Source: Clostridium sp. DL-VIII
Lineage (GTDB): Bacteria > Bacillota > Clostridia > Clostridiales > Clostridiaceae
DNA length: 64,000 nucleotides
Assembly (NCBI RefSeq): GCF_000230835.1
Contig: NZ_CM001240.1
Span: forward strand, 5,846,279-5,910,278
Reading direction: 5' to 3'
Position numbers and translations under genes: made by a program. Below are positions 35,244-44,722 of this stretch, piece after piece. The stretch's first letter is position 1, and each line of letters starts with the position of its first letter. Below the pieces are notes generated by a model. It made no database searches. It had not been told where the DNA came from and saw only the letters and a program-made list of their open reading frames with translations.

Positions 35244-38200
35244 TTATCCTATCCAAGCACCATCATTACCTAATGTATATCCATCTACAATTATATTGAT
35301 TGCCATTGAACCATCTGAATTTAGATAGTACCATTTTCCATCTGTATCTTGTAACCAGCCTGTTTTCATTGTCCCACGAGTTGTATCTGTAGCAGTATTT
35401 AAATAATACCACTTTCCATTATCTTGAATCCAACCTGTTTTAACATATCCATCATTATCCAAGTAATACCAGCTCTCATTTGAATTTAACCAACCGCTTA
35501 CTGGATGTCCAGCAGGATTTGTGAATCTTCCATAAGCCAGTGAATTAACATTACTTATATTATTACTTGAACTAACTATACTTGCACCACTTGGTGATTC
35601 ATTAGTTGGTATTATAGGTCCCATATTACCATATGTATTATTTGAAGTTGATGGTCTTAATACAACTGTGTCATTAGTATTACTTGTTGTAGACGAATTG
35701 CTGTCTGATGATGAAGTTGTAGTATCTGATGAACTGTTATCACTTGATGAAGCTGTATCAATCTTTCCTGTAGTATCTTCGACAGTATAGGTGCTTCCAT
35801 TAATATTTGTTGTAACTACTAATCTTATATACTTATTTTTATCACTACTCTTTAACTTATAGGTATCATCTGTCGCACCGCTAATATCACTATAATCTCC
35901 ATATTTAGTAGAAGCTCTTTGCCATTGATATTCTACTGACGGTTTAGCTCCATCATAGCTTATTTTTGACTTTAGCGTATGTCCTACTTCTTCTGTCCCT
36001 GATATAGAAACTGACTTCAATACTGAATCAGTATTTGTAATTTGTCCACTAATTGTAATAGTCTTAATTGAATTAATATTACTTCCATCATTTGCTGTAG
36101 CTGTAATAGTAACGCTTCCATTTCCTTTAGCTGTAACTAAGCCATTAGCGTCTACAGTTGCTATAGTATTATCACTTGAAGTCCATGTTACTGTTTTATT
36201 GGTTGCATTACTTGGTGCTACATTGCATGTAAGATTTAAGGTACCTCCCTTAGTGCTAATATTATCACTTCCAGAAATAGTTATTCCAGTTACATTAACA
36301 TTTGTCACTGGTATTGTAGTTGTTTGGCCACTAATATTTATAGTTTTAGTTGATTCTATTCCGCTTCCATCGTTTGCTTTAACCTTAATAATTACTGTTC
36401 CATTTGCTTTAGCTGTAACTAAGCCATTAGAATCTACTGTAGCAATACTATTATCACTTGAAGACCATGTTACTGTTTTATCAGTAGCATTACTTGGTGA
36501 TACATTAGCTATTAGTTGAGTTGTTCCACCCTTAGTACTAATGCCACTTCCACCAGAAATAGTAATTCCTGTTACCTTAACATCAGTAGGCGGAGTTACA
36601 ACAGATTGTCCACTAACCGTAATAGTTTTAGTTGAACTAATATTGCTTCCATCATTAGCTGTAGCTGTAATATCTACACTTCCATCTGCTTTAGCTGTTA
36701 CTACACCGTTATTATCTACGGTAGCAATGGTATCATCACTTGATGTCCATGTTGCTGATTTATCTGTAGCATCACTTGGATTTATATCAGTTGTAAGAGT
36801 TAATGTTTCTCCCTTAGTACTAATGCTACTTCCACCAGAAATAGTGATTTCTGTTACTTTAACATCAGTAGGTGGAGTTACAACAGTTTGTCCACTAACA
36901 CTAATAGTTTTAGTTGAACTAATATTGCTTCCATCATTAGCTGTAGCCTTAATATCTACACTACCATCTGCTTTAGCTGTTACTAAACCATTAGAATCTA
37001 CTGTTGCTATCGTATTATCACTTGAAGTCCATGTTACTGTCTTGTCAGTAGCATTAGATGGGTTTACAGTTGCAGTAAGTTGTGTTGTACCGTCTTTAGT
37101 TGAAATTGTATCATTTCCAGAAATACTTATTCCTGTTACCTTAACATCAGTAGGTGGAGTTACAACAGTTTGTCCACTAACACTAATAGTTTTAGTTGAA
37201 CTAATACCACTTCCATCATTAGCTGTAGCTGTAATATCTACACTACCATCTGATTTAGCTGTAACTAAACCATTAGAGTCTACAGTTGCAATAGTATTAT
37301 CGCTTGAAGACCAAGTTACAGTTTTATCAGTAGCATCACTTGGATTTACAGTTGCAGTAAGTTGTGTTGTACCATTTTGGGCTGTAATTGTATCTGTTCC
37401 ATCAATAGTAATTCCTGTAGTCTTAACATCGGTTTGTCCAGAAATACTAACATTGTAGGTATTTTGAACGTTACTACCATCATTTGTTTTAACAGTAATA
37501 ACTACCGCTCCATCTGCTTTAGCTGTAACTAAACCATTAGCGTCTACAGTTGCTATATTTTCATCACTTGATGACCAAGTTACAGTCTTGTCTGTTGTGT
37601 TGTTAGGTGTTACAGTTGCAGTAAGTTGTGTTGTTCCACCCTTAACATTAATACTGTTTGTTCCTGAAATAGTAATTCCCGAAGCTTTAATTATACTAAT
37701 AGGGAATTTTTTTGTAGTTCCGTCTGATGTCACTACAAAATTATTGTTATCAATATAAAAAGATATATTTGGTAAGCTACCATTAGTAAGACCAAATCCA
37801 TCATTTATATTAAGAACTGGAGTATCAGTATTAGCTGATAAATCTATTTTATTTATTTCCATTAAATAAGTGTAATTTGCATCTGTTTTATAACTTAAGT
37901 AGTATAAACTTCCGTCATATTCCATTAAATTATATATAATTAAATCTCCACTCTTTGGACTTCTGATAATTGCTTGATTTGTTCCATCTAAATTATAAGA
38001 ATAAATAGTACCTGAATCATCTAAATAATATAGTTTATCATCAACCCTCATTACATTTTTACCTTGAATAATATTGTTACTGCCAACTGTTCTGAAAATG
38101 TTGTCAAAAGTAGTGTCTGTACAGTTTGGAACATAAGATGTTGCATTATGAAGCGTCTTATTAGCAGTTGTATCCTCTAACATTTCGTTATTTGTAATAT

Positions 38201-39059
38201 TAAAATACTTGTAAGGAGTTAATGTCTTATCATCACTTTGGTCATCCCATGTTGTATCTAATTGATAATAATTTCCGTTAACATTTACATAGTTCCATGC
38301 ATGAGAAGCACTTACTATAATATTTGCTTCTATACCACTTTTTGTTAATAATGTATTAGCAAACTTAGCATAACCTTCACAAACAGCATCTCCATTTACT
38401 ACAGCTCCATAAAGACTGTGTACTTCATAATAATTTGCATTATTTTGGGTTATTTGTCTTGTGTCAGCTATATAACCGCTTAAATCTGTATGGGGGTCAA
38501 TAGATGATGCAGGTGGTGTTGCAGTTGCTAAAGCGTGGTCATAAGTAACATTTGCATTAACGTAGTCATGTATTTCATATACTTTCCTCAAATCATCATA
38601 AGAAGTAAACTTGCTAACAATGTCATTTATTTTTGAATCTAATTCTGCCTTTTTAGCAGTAATGTCTGAATCTGAATAAAGATTGTTTACATATAATGTA
38701 TATGTCTTATTTCCACTTCCATCAGTATTAGTAACCCCTAACACACTTTGTGAAGTCCAAAATATTTCTGGATGTTCATATAATACTTCAAAATATGCTT
38801 GTTGTGGGTCAGCAGTTGAATCTGTACCTATACTATAAGATGTATATTCATCTGTAGAAAAAGTTATATCTGTCTTATAAGCTAATAAGTCATTAAGTAT
38901 CTTTGCTTTAACTAATTCCTTATTACTTGAAGTAGTTGTAGCATAAGCAGTCACTGTAGTATCATTAAGTATTATGTACGAACCTGACCCTAAAATAGAT
39001 GTTACTATTAGTGTTTTTGCAACTAAATCTAATCTCGCCTTCTTACTCAAAAAATTCAT
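35244..39059 (-). CDS. large surface protein: transglutaminase-like domain, six Ig-like (Big_2) repeats, wall-binding repeats
   Basis: 1271 aa. Signal peptide to about residue 40. Residues 100-310 are a transglutaminase/cysteine-protease fold with DAVCEGYAKF (Cys), ASHAWNYV (His) and LDTTWDD (Asp). Residues about 335-430 look like a short beta-propeller segment (YYLDDSGTIYSYNLDG). Six bacterial Ig-like repeats of about 85 residues follow (about 460-1010), each with TVTWSSSDNTIATVD and GLVTAKADG; then a further beta domain, a Ser/Thr/Asn-rich linker and three wall-binding repeats. It should be anchored to the wall and may cross-link or cleave proteins outside the cell. The repeats are so alike that recombination between them is likely. 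Confidence 0.88.
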   Translation of the reverse strand: MNFLSKKARLDLVAKTLIVTSILGSGSYIILNDTTVTAYATTTSSNKELVKAKILNDLLAYKTDITFSTDEYTSYSIGTDSTADPQQAYFEVLYEHPEIFWTSQSVLGVTNTDGSGNKTYTLYVNNLYSDSDITAKKAELDSKINDIVSKFTSYDDLRKVYEIHDYVNANVTYDHALATATPPASSIDPHTDLSGYIADTRQITQNNANYYEVHSLYGAVVNGDAVCEGYAKFANTLLTKSGIEANIIVSASHAWNYVNVNGNYYQLDTTWDDQSDDKTLTPYKYFNITNNEMLEDTTANKTLHNATSYVPNCTDTTFDNIFRTVGSNNIIQGKNVMRVDDKLYYLDDSGTIYSYNLDGTNQAIIRSPKSGDLIIYNLMEYDGSLYYLSYKTDANYTYLMEINKIDLSANTDTPVLNINDGFGLTNGSLPNISFYIDNNNFVVTSDGTTKKFPISIIKASGITISGTNSINVKGGTTQLTATVTPNNTTDKTVTWSSSDENIATVDANGLVTAKADGAVVITVKTNDGSNVQNTYNVSISGQTDVKTTGITIDGTDTITAQNGTTQLTATVNPSDATDKTVTWSSSDNTIATVDSNGLVTAKSDGSVDITATANDGSGISSTKTISVSGQTVVTPPTDVKVTGISISGNDTISTKDGTTQLTATVNPSNATDKTVTWTSSDNTIATVDSNGLVTAKADGSVDIKATANDGSNISSTKTISVSGQTVVTPPTDVKVTEITISGGSSISTKGETLTLTTDINPSDATDKSATWTSSDDTIATVDNNGVVTAKADGSVDITATANDGSNISSTKTITVSGQSVVTPPTDVKVTGITISGGSGISTKGGTTQLIANVSPSNATDKTVTWSSSDNSIATVDSNGLVTAKANGTVIIKVKANDGSGIESTKTINISGQTTTIPVTNVNVTGITISGSDNISTKGGTLNLTCNVAPSNATNKTVTWTSSDNTIATVDANGLVTAKGNGSVTITATANDGSNINSIKTITISGQITNTDSVLKSVSISGTEEVGHTLKSKISYDGAKPSVEYQWQRASTKYGDYSDISGATDDTYKLKSSDKNKYIRLVVTTNINGSTYTVEDTTGKIDTASSSDNSSSDTTTSSSDSNSSTTSNTNDTVVLRPSTSNNTYGNMGPIIPTNESPSGASIVSSSNNISNVNSLAYGRFTNPAGHPVSGWLNSNESWYYLDNDGYVKTGWIQDNGKWYYLNTATDTTRGTMKTGWLQDTDGKWYYLNSDGSMAINIIVDGYTLGNDGAWIG

Positions 39060-39153
39060 TATTTCATCCCCCTTAGTAATTTCCCTTATTAAAAACTATG
39101 TATTTTACTTATAAACATTAAATTTACTTTGTAAGAATATATTAACATTTTAT

Positions 39154-39192
39154 TAATGCTTAAAGCAATTATTTTATATTCTAAAAGCATAA
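39154..39192. promoter_or_regulatory. operator-like motif (copy d)
   Basis: AATGCTTAAAGCAATT, then ATTTTATATTCTAAAAGCATAAAG. It lies about 100 bp upstream of the 1271-aa gene and is part of the duplicated intergenic block (see copy c). Confidence 0.5.
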
Positions 39193-39202
39193 AGTATATA
39201 AT

Positions 39203-39239
39203 AAAAAAATACGGTAATATCATCACTACCGCATTTTTT
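39203..39239 (-). terminator. terminator after the 273-aa gene, bidirectional
   Basis: Stem AAAAAATACGGTA/TACCGCATTTTTT with T-runs on both strands; 41 bp past the stop at 39280. Confidence 0.75.
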
Positions 39240-39279
39240 ATCGCTAACTTAAATAAATAACTTTCCTTACTATAATCGT

Positions 39280-40098
39280 TTATAATTCAATACCAGTATA
39301 TTTAGATATACAGCTACGCATCATTTCCTTTTCATGCATTTCATTAATTTTTTTTGACAATATACCTTTTCTTTCTTTTGCATCAGTTATATTATCTAAT
39401 TCTTCTATATGAATTAGACCTGCCATCACAAATCTCATATAGAATTCTATATAATCTTCTTTTACCGTATTTGAAGATAATTCACTATGATAATATCTCA
39501 TAAACTCTTCATCTTGACTTAACTCCTCAATCTTTTCTGATAACATTCTCTCTTTTTCTTCTTTTTCAACTCTCTCTTCTTCTTTTTTAGCTAACTCTCT
39601 CATCTTCTCTTCTTCTAATCGAATTTCGTATAAGTCTTTAATATCACTTTCATTAACCTTATCTAATGAATAAATTCCAATCATTTTCTCCTCTTTAGTC
39701 TTAAAATCAGTTTCATAAATTTCAAATTCATTATTATCAAGATTTATTATATATTTATATTCTACATACAGGTCTTCCCCATTAAACATATACTCAAGTT
39801 TTCCCTCTTTGTATAAAAATAAATTTCCTTGCGTTAATCTTAGTAAATTATACCAATTAGATTTTTCTCTACCGTGTATTGGCTGAAACCATTTTTCACA
39901 CTTCTTAATTTGCTCATCAGTTGCTTCTGTACCGTTATCTACAAGAATTATTTTTTCAAATATTTCTTCCATTTCTTCTTTAGTTGTTTCATTAATAAAT
40001 TTAGCAATATTAGCTCCTAAGTCATAAAGATAAGAATCACAATGTTTGTATCCTATTTTTTTTACTCCATTTTTTATAAATCCATAAACGCCTGCCAT
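39280..40098 (-). CDS. unknown acidic protein, 272 aa
   Basis: ATG at 40098 with AAGGTG six bases before; the start MAGVYGFIKNGVKKIGYKHCDSY resembles the opening of small amidotransferase-like proteins, but the N-terminal nucleophile is not evident. A coiled coil spans about 160-205 (EEEKMRELAKKEEERVEKEEKERM). It is last in a three-gene minus-strand group (41119 to 39280) transcribed from leader A. The function is not known. Confidence 0.55.
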   Translation of the reverse strand: MAGVYGFIKNGVKKIGYKHCDSYLYDLGANIAKFINETTKEEMEEIFEKIILVDNGTEATDEQIKKCEKWFQPIHGREKSNWYNLLRLTQGNLFLYKEGKLEYMFNGEDLYVEYKYIINLDNNEFEIYETDFKTKEEKMIGIYSLDKVNESDIKDLYEIRLEEEKMRELAKKEEERVEKEEKERMLSEKIEELSQDEEFMRYYHSELSSNTVKEDYIEFYMRFVMAGLIHIEELDNITDAKERKGILSKKINEMHEKEMMRSCISKYTGIEL

Positions 40099-40128
40099 AT
40101 AATACACCTTCCCTTTTCTATATTTGGT

Positions 40129-40338
40129 TTAATTTTCTTTTTTCTTCCCTAATTCATCATTTATATTATCCATAATTTCTTTAACATCGATATTAGCATC
40201 CTCTGCCATAGCATTAATAAAAATAGCTATTGATTTGGACATTTCTTCAATATCCCCAACTCCATAGAAATCAGTTACTTTTCCATTTGTCATTTCCCAA
40301 AGAAAACTCCCTGCATTCTCTTCATTCCATCTTCTCAT
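40129..40338 (-). CDS. small unknown protein, 69 aa
   Basis: ATG with AAAGGAATTG upstream. It is acidic and helical (DIEEMSKSIAIFINAMAEDANIDVKEIMDNI) with an aromatic front. It lies between two unknown genes of the same strand with short gaps (21 and 55 bp). Confidence 0.5.
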   Translation of the reverse strand: MRRWNEENAGSFLWEMTNGKVTDFYGVGDIEEMSKSIAIFINAMAEDANIDVKEIMDNINDELGKKKEN

Positions 40339-40393
40339 AATTTATATCAATTCCTTTTCTATAATTTATACTTTTACTTACTTACCTTTTTAA

Positions 40394-41119
40394 TCATATA
40401 TTTCTAAAATATTTATATCCCTTTCGTCCAAGCTCTTGTAATATCCAATAATAAATACCCTCATATCTTCTTGAATCAGTGCTTAAATAGTAGAGCTTAT
40501 CCTTAATTCTATAAACCCTCTTGCCATAAGCTATCCCCATAAATTCATACTCTTCTTTAGAACCTACAAATATTTCTATCTGTGCTTCCAATGAATCAAA
40601 TGTTTTTCCTTGAATTATCAATACCTCATCTTCTAAAATATCATTTTTCACTTTTTTTAATTGATTATCTACAGCTTCTTTAAGCTCATTATCCTTGTCA
40701 TACCAAAGTATATGGTTTAAATTGTCTTCAAAAATTCGGTTGCAGGATTTTTCGTCGCTATAATCAATTATCATCAAGTAGTTTCTTAAGAACTCAGACG
40801 TATCTCCAAATTGACCATATAAATTGTACCCTCCTTCCATAGGTGGATATTGAGCTATATATAACTTCAATTCTTCTATTTTATACAAGTCATTCATATC
40901 TTCCGTATAACATACGGCTTTCATGTCCTCTTTAGTCCATACAGCATTTTGAGAATCAGCTATTATTATCTTCTCATCATGTTCTGCTTTATTTAAGATA
41001 CTCCTTAACTCCTTATCATTCAGTTCATCTATCTTAATCTCAGATAAAGCTTTTACAGCCTTATCTGTAAATATTATTCCATTAATAGTATTTAAAGGAT
41101 TTTCTTCAAACTTACTCAT
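40394..41119 (-). CDS. unknown protein, 241 aa
   Basis: ATG with TTGGAGGAGA. It is alpha/beta and acidic in the first half; the C-terminal third (YGKRVYRIKDKLYYLSTDSRRYEGIYYWILQELGRKGYKYF) is basic and aromatic. No known motif. It is the first gene behind leader A. Confidence 0.5.
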   Translation of the reverse strand: MSKFEENPLNTINGIIFTDKAVKALSEIKIDELNDKELRSILNKAEHDEKIIIADSQNAVWTKEDMKAVCYTEDMNDLYKIEELKLYIAQYPPMEGGYNLYGQFGDTSEFLRNYLMIIDYSDEKSCNRIFEDNLNHILWYDKDNELKEAVDNQLKKVKNDILEDEVLIIQGKTFDSLEAQIEIFVGSKEEYEFMGIAYGKRVYRIKDKLYYLSTDSRRYEGIYYWILQELGRKGYKYFRNI

Positions 41120-41388
41120 TTCATCTCCTCCAATTTCAATCCTTTTATTTATCTATAATTAAATCTAATTTGCTTTTAACAATAGTATTTTTAAATACTC
41201 CTAATTCATTTTATTTATTATACTGATTAGACCTCGAATCTATAATTTTTCAGTAACTAATTCTTCTAAAACACTTCCTTTTCCAACACACCACCTCCTT
41301 TCATCTGCTCTCGTATTGCCTAAGGCCTCTACCTTCTGAAGTTCTTGGAAGTCAATCTTTTCTCTATTTTCAATTTTCAAAGAGCAAA

Positions 41389-41549
41389 AAAGCCAGTTTT
41401 GTTTAGAAATCTTGTTTTTATAGTTTTTATTGTTTATGGTGATTTTTTGTTTTAGACGCACTGGTTGTGCATCATTAAAAAAATCATTTGAAACTTTTTT
41501 GTTTCACCATATTCAATTACTATAAAAATTTCTAAACAAAACTGGCTTT
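41389..41549 (-). ncRNA. long hairpin leader A
   Basis: A 22-bp perfect stem (41389-41410 with 41528-41549; begins AAAGCCAGTTTTG). Further in, TATGGTGA pairs with TCACCATA, and the tip holds GACGCACTGG...TGCATC. On the transcript it is followed by TTTTTTGCTCTTTGAAAATTG and then a strong AAAGGAGGTGG with only a tiny frame behind it. Leader B is homologous. It lies before the 41119 operon and is likely a structured 5' leader or attenuator. Confidence 0.55.
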
Positions 41550-41575
41550 AACAGTTTTAATTAAATTATGGATTT

Positions 41576-41604
41576 ATAATATATTATTTATAATAGCTTG
41601 TCAA
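41576..41604 (-). promoter_or_regulatory. promoter of leader A
   Basis: TTGACA (41604-41599), 17 bp beginning AGCTAT, then TATTAT (41581-41576). The same TTGACAAGCTAT start is used by leader B, and a variant (TTTACAAGCTAT) by leader C. Confidence 0.6.
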
Positions 41605-41743
41605 TACATTTTTTAAATTTAATAAAAATATATTCTTTCTAATTACAATGTTAAATTAATAGAGACATGACAACATAAAACTATGCTGTCACGTTTGCTA
41701 TCTTATCTAATTCTCAGCAATTAACATTATTATCAGTTTACGA

Positions 41744-42043
41744 TTAAACTTTTTCTTTACTACCAAGACATGAATATATAATAATATTGTTTATAATTTC
41801 CTTTCTTTTTTTAATATCCTCTGCCATTTCCATCATTTCTATATATTCTAAATTACTAATCAAATATTCCTTATATTCAGTAAAGTAATAATAGCTTATA
41901 TGAGATATAACTATCTCAAAATCATTAAAACTACCGCATCTTTCTAATTCAGTGATTAACAAGTAATACTTACCCTTTTCCTTTAATCTTTTAATACCTT
42001 GTCCTATATTTTTTATATAATCTTTCTTATATATTTCATTCAT
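41744..42043 (-). CDS. unknown helical protein, 99 aa
   Basis: ATG with GGGAGGAATTTC upstream. Helical with basic and aromatic residues (GIKRLKEKGKYYLLITELERCGSFNDFEIVISHISYYYF). Third gene of the 43417-to-41744 operon. No family is recognised. Confidence 0.5.
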   Translation of the reverse strand: MNEIYKKDYIKNIGQGIKRLKEKGKYYLLITELERCGSFNDFEIVISHISYYYFTEYKEYLISNLEYIEMMEMAEDIKKRKEIINNIIIYSCLGSKEKV

Positions 42044-42063
42044 CTGAAATTCCTCCCATTGAC

Positions 42064-42432
42064 TTACATTGTTTCTAAATAATCTAACTCTTCATAGAAC
42101 AGCTCCAACGCCGAATAAAAATAGCCATTTTCATGCAGTCTTTTTGCCTCATCAAATAAAACTTCTTCTATATCTTCATCTAAGTTCACATCAATCTCAT
42201 AGCCTACAACATAGCTTATCATTCCACACCCATAGATACCTATTGAATAACCAACTTTAACCTTATTATCTTTTATATAATTATATTCAACATCAATAAA
42301 TATATTTTCTCTCTCTTCTCTTCCTATTGCCCCAAGATTTATTCTAAATTTATTAACTCTCTCTTTTTTCATGAACATCATTTTTAAATCCTCCAGCTTC
42401 TCAATATTATACTTCTCAAATGTTCTCTTCAT
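42064..42432 (-). CDS. unknown protein, 122 aa
   Basis: Overlaps the 333-aa gene by 17 bp, so the two are translationally coupled. The middle is beta-rich (KVGYSIGIYGCGMISYVVGYEIDVN) and the ends are helical and acidic (EEVLFDEAKRLHENG). No motif is recognised. Confidence 0.5.
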   Translation of the reverse strand: MKRTFEKYNIEKLEDLKMMFMKKERVNKFRINLGAIGREERENIFIDVEYNYIKDNKVKVGYSIGIYGCGMISYVVGYEIDVNLDEDIEEVLFDEAKRLHENGYFYSALELFYEELDYLETM

Positions 42433-43417
42433 AATTTTTTAATGTAGTATCAAAGGTTAACATGATATCTTCTACTTTCATAACACATAATTCTACCCCA
42501 TTTTTTCTTTCTACTAATGCTATATCATATCTACCTGCACCTTTAAATATAACATTTATATCCATTAATTCATTTTGTTCTGATAATATATCAGCAATTA
42601 TCTTATAATATTCTTCTCTACTTTGTTTATTAATCCATTCATTAACATCTTTGTCTTCACAATATCCAAGTTTTTTAAATAATCCCAAATGGAAAATATT
42701 AAATATAGCTTCAGTGCCTATATTAAGTGGGTCTCTCCATAACAACATGTAATATATCTCTGGCAATATATTTATATTCATTGGTGAATTAGATACCTTT
42801 TCATTTAAATTGTTCTCATCTAAAAATTTAAAATAATCCTCAAACATTTCGTTAAAATCTTCAAATTTAAATTCTTGTAATGCTTTCTTTGTATTTAATT
42901 TTTTATATAGTTCCTTATATGGCATAGAATACCTAATTGTATTTATGTCAATTAAGTATTCATCATATATAAATGCTCTATTTCTCCAGAAATTTAAGCA
43001 CTTCTCTAATTCTGAAATATCCTTAATACCTCTATCCTCTGGCTCTTTCTCACATTCTTCTCCCGGAAACATTGTTATTAGAAAATATGAATCTTCTTCT
43101 CTCTTATTCTTATTTAAAATAAATACTACTTTGGATGTTTTAACTCCAAGTTCTTTTCTTTTTACAAACTTAGAATATATCTCTCTGCCTATTCTTTTTG
43201 CATAAATAGCTTTCTCATTTACCCCTATATTAATAACTCTATTAAATCCTATAGCTCTGTTAAAGTTAAAAGTTATTTTACAAAAATCATCTTCTAATTT
43301 TTGAAATTCCTTACTCATTTCAAATTCTTTTATAAGATTTTCAAATGGTTCAAGAAACTCCTTTTTATGTGCTACCATGTGTCCTTTAAATTTGTTTGTA
43401 ATTATTATCTTTTTCAT
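42416..43417 (-). CDS. unknown protein, 333 aa
   Basis: ATG with CGGAGGAT. Mixed alpha/beta; repeated FEDYFKFLDENNLNEK-type acidic helices; ADILSEQNELMDINVIFKGAGRYDIALVERKNGVELCVMKVEDIMLTF near the end reads like a small beta domain. There is no catalytic signature. It is the first gene behind leader C. It could be plasmid- or phage-derived cargo. Confidence 0.5.
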   Translation of the reverse strand: MKKIIITNKFKGHMVAHKKEFLEPFENLIKEFEMSKEFQKLEDDFCKITFNFNRAIGFNRVINIGVNEKAIYAKRIGREIYSKFVKRKELGVKTSKVVFILNKNKREEDSYFLITMFPGEECEKEPEDRGIKDISELEKCLNFWRNRAFIYDEYLIDINTIRYSMPYKELYKKLNTKKALQEFKFEDFNEMFEDYFKFLDENNLNEKVSNSPMNINILPEIYYMLLWRDPLNIGTEAIFNIFHLGLFKKLGYCEDKDVNEWINKQSREEYYKIIADILSEQNELMDINVIFKGAGRYDIALVERKNGVELCVMKVEDIMLTFDTTLKNYEENI

Positions 43418-43526
43418 TTTGTATCCTCCGAAATTTTTAATTTTTGATTAGAAATTTTGTTCTAATCCATATAAAATATCCTTTTCATGGAGGTATCAAC
43501 TAAACATGTGTAGCTAACTTTAAAAT

Positions 43527-43601
43527 AAAAAAAAGGTCTATTTATTATAGGCAGACATCACTTAGGACAATCTTTACCTTTAATTAAATAAACCTTTTTT
43601 A
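43527..43601 (-). ncRNA. hairpin leader C
   Basis: Arms AAAAAAGGTCTATTTA (43529 on) and TAAATAAACCTTTTTT (to 43600). It lies about 110 bp before the 333-aa gene. Upstream is TTTACAAGCTAT, the variant promoter box shared with leaders A and B. It is shorter than they are and lacks the GCAC...GTGC tip. Confidence 0.4.
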
Positions 43602-43670
43602 CTATAACATAAACGTTACATAATTATACAAAATAAACCTTTAACGATTTTAAATTTTTAAATAGCTTGT

Positions 43671-43702
43671 AAAAAAGTAATCACTTAAGTAATTACTTTT
43701 TT
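43671..43702 (-). terminator. terminator of the 120-aa gene
   Basis: Near-perfect palindrome AAAAAAGTAAT...ATTACTTTTTT, T-rich on both strands; 114 bp past the stop at 43816. Confidence 0.65.
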
Positions 43703-43815
43703 AAATTTATGTATTATATTATACACTGTTTATAACATAAATCAAGCCTTTTTTAGTATTTTTTTATAAATTTATCACATAATATAATTATTGTATTTTT
43801 AGCCCTTTTTATTTC

Positions 43816-44178
43816 TTATACTCCAAGTATTTCACTTATTACTTCACCAATTCTTTTTTCCATTAGCATTTTTTCCTTATTACATTCAAAAATTATTTGT
43901 ATTAGATTTGTTACTTCATTTTCCTTTAGAGCTGTTAATTTCTCTATAAAACTGTCTTCAACTCCTCCAGTTAGTATTGCATAATCATATAATGAGTTTA
44001 TTAAAATCTCTTTATTTCTTTCACCATTCTCACTAAATATAAATGAATCTGTAGTCAATATTAGCAAAGTTATTTCATTTTTATTAAATTTTCTTTTTAT
44101 CTTATCTATTACTTCAGACTTAGTCTCATTTTTAAATCCATCTTTCAATTCAAAGCCTGCTGAATTAATTAGTATCAT
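43816..44178 (-). CDS. unknown protein, 120 aa
   Basis: ATG with GAGGAGGAA. Alpha/beta (NEITLLILTTDSFIFSENGERNKEILINSLYDYAI) with a helical tail. No family is recognised. It is the sole gene behind leader B. Confidence 0.5.
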   Translation of the reverse strand: MILINSAGFELKDGFKNETKSEVIDKIKRKFNKNEITLLILTTDSFIFSENGERNKEILINSLYDYAILTGGVEDSFIEKLTALKENEVTNLIQIIFECNKEKMLMEKRIGEVISEILGV

Positions 44179-44278
44179 CTAAGAATTCCTCCTCTATTTT
44201 TAATCTCTTGTGCTTAATAGCCCCTATAGCCTCGGCGTAGACCATTAACGCTGTTCGATTTTCAAAGACCAATAAAAA

Positions 44279-44369
44279 AACTGATTTCATTTATGAATTT
44301 TGTATTTTTATTTTTTAACGCACTTATAGTGCGTATTAAAAAACACAAAACTTATAAATAAAATCAGTT
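44279..44369 (-). ncRNA. long hairpin leader B
   Basis: A 25-base imperfect stem (44279-44303 with 44345-44369; begins AACTGATTTCATTTATG) with the tip hairpin AACGCACTTATAGTGCGT. Flanks match leader A on both sides (TTTATTAAATTATG..., CTTTGAAAAT). The promoter is TTGACA (44429-44424), 18 bp beginning AGCTAT, TATTAT. The 120-aa gene follows. Confidence 0.5.
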
Positions 44370-44517
44370 ATCACAAGTTTTTTATTAAATTATGTATTAA
44401 TAATATATTTTATAAACATAGCTTGTCAATTCTTTTTTTATTACTGACATAAATTCTTATTGGTTTGTGATAATTTCTTGGTATTTTTTATATAAACATC
44501 TGTTTAAAACACAAAAA

Positions 44518-44574
44518 GGTATACAATATCCTGTAAAAATGTTGCTATTCTATAAATATATATTGTATACCAAA
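44518..44574. terminator. inverted repeat downstream of hsdR
   Basis: GGTATACAATAT ... ATATTGTATACC, 12-bp arms about 33 bases apart. It is 149 bp beyond the hsdR stop. The T-run is poor, so it may be an operator or a processing site rather than a terminator. Confidence 0.35.
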
Positions 44575-44722
44575 GAGTTCAGTTAAACTTTTATGGACTA
44601 ACTATCTTATATATTTCCAATCTTTAGAACCTTTTTATGTTCTACTTCAATTTTGCATACATTTCTCTACCCAATTCATCTCCAAAAAACTTTTCTCATT
44701 TTATTATGAAAGTATATAATGC

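Noticed and set aside
36199..37458. Long open frames on the plus strand opposite the Ig-like repeats
   Set aside because: They mirror the repeat codons of the surface protein and lack ribosome sites; shadow frames.
41240..41461. A 73-codon minus-strand frame across leader A
   Set aside because: It lies mostly in the hairpin stem and spacer, has no ribosome site at its start, and the AAAGGAGGTGG inside it is out of frame. Better read as leader RNA.
41389..44369. Retron or type III toxin-antitoxin RNA
   Set aside because: No reverse transcriptase, no ToxN-like protein and no tandem repeat array beside the hairpins.
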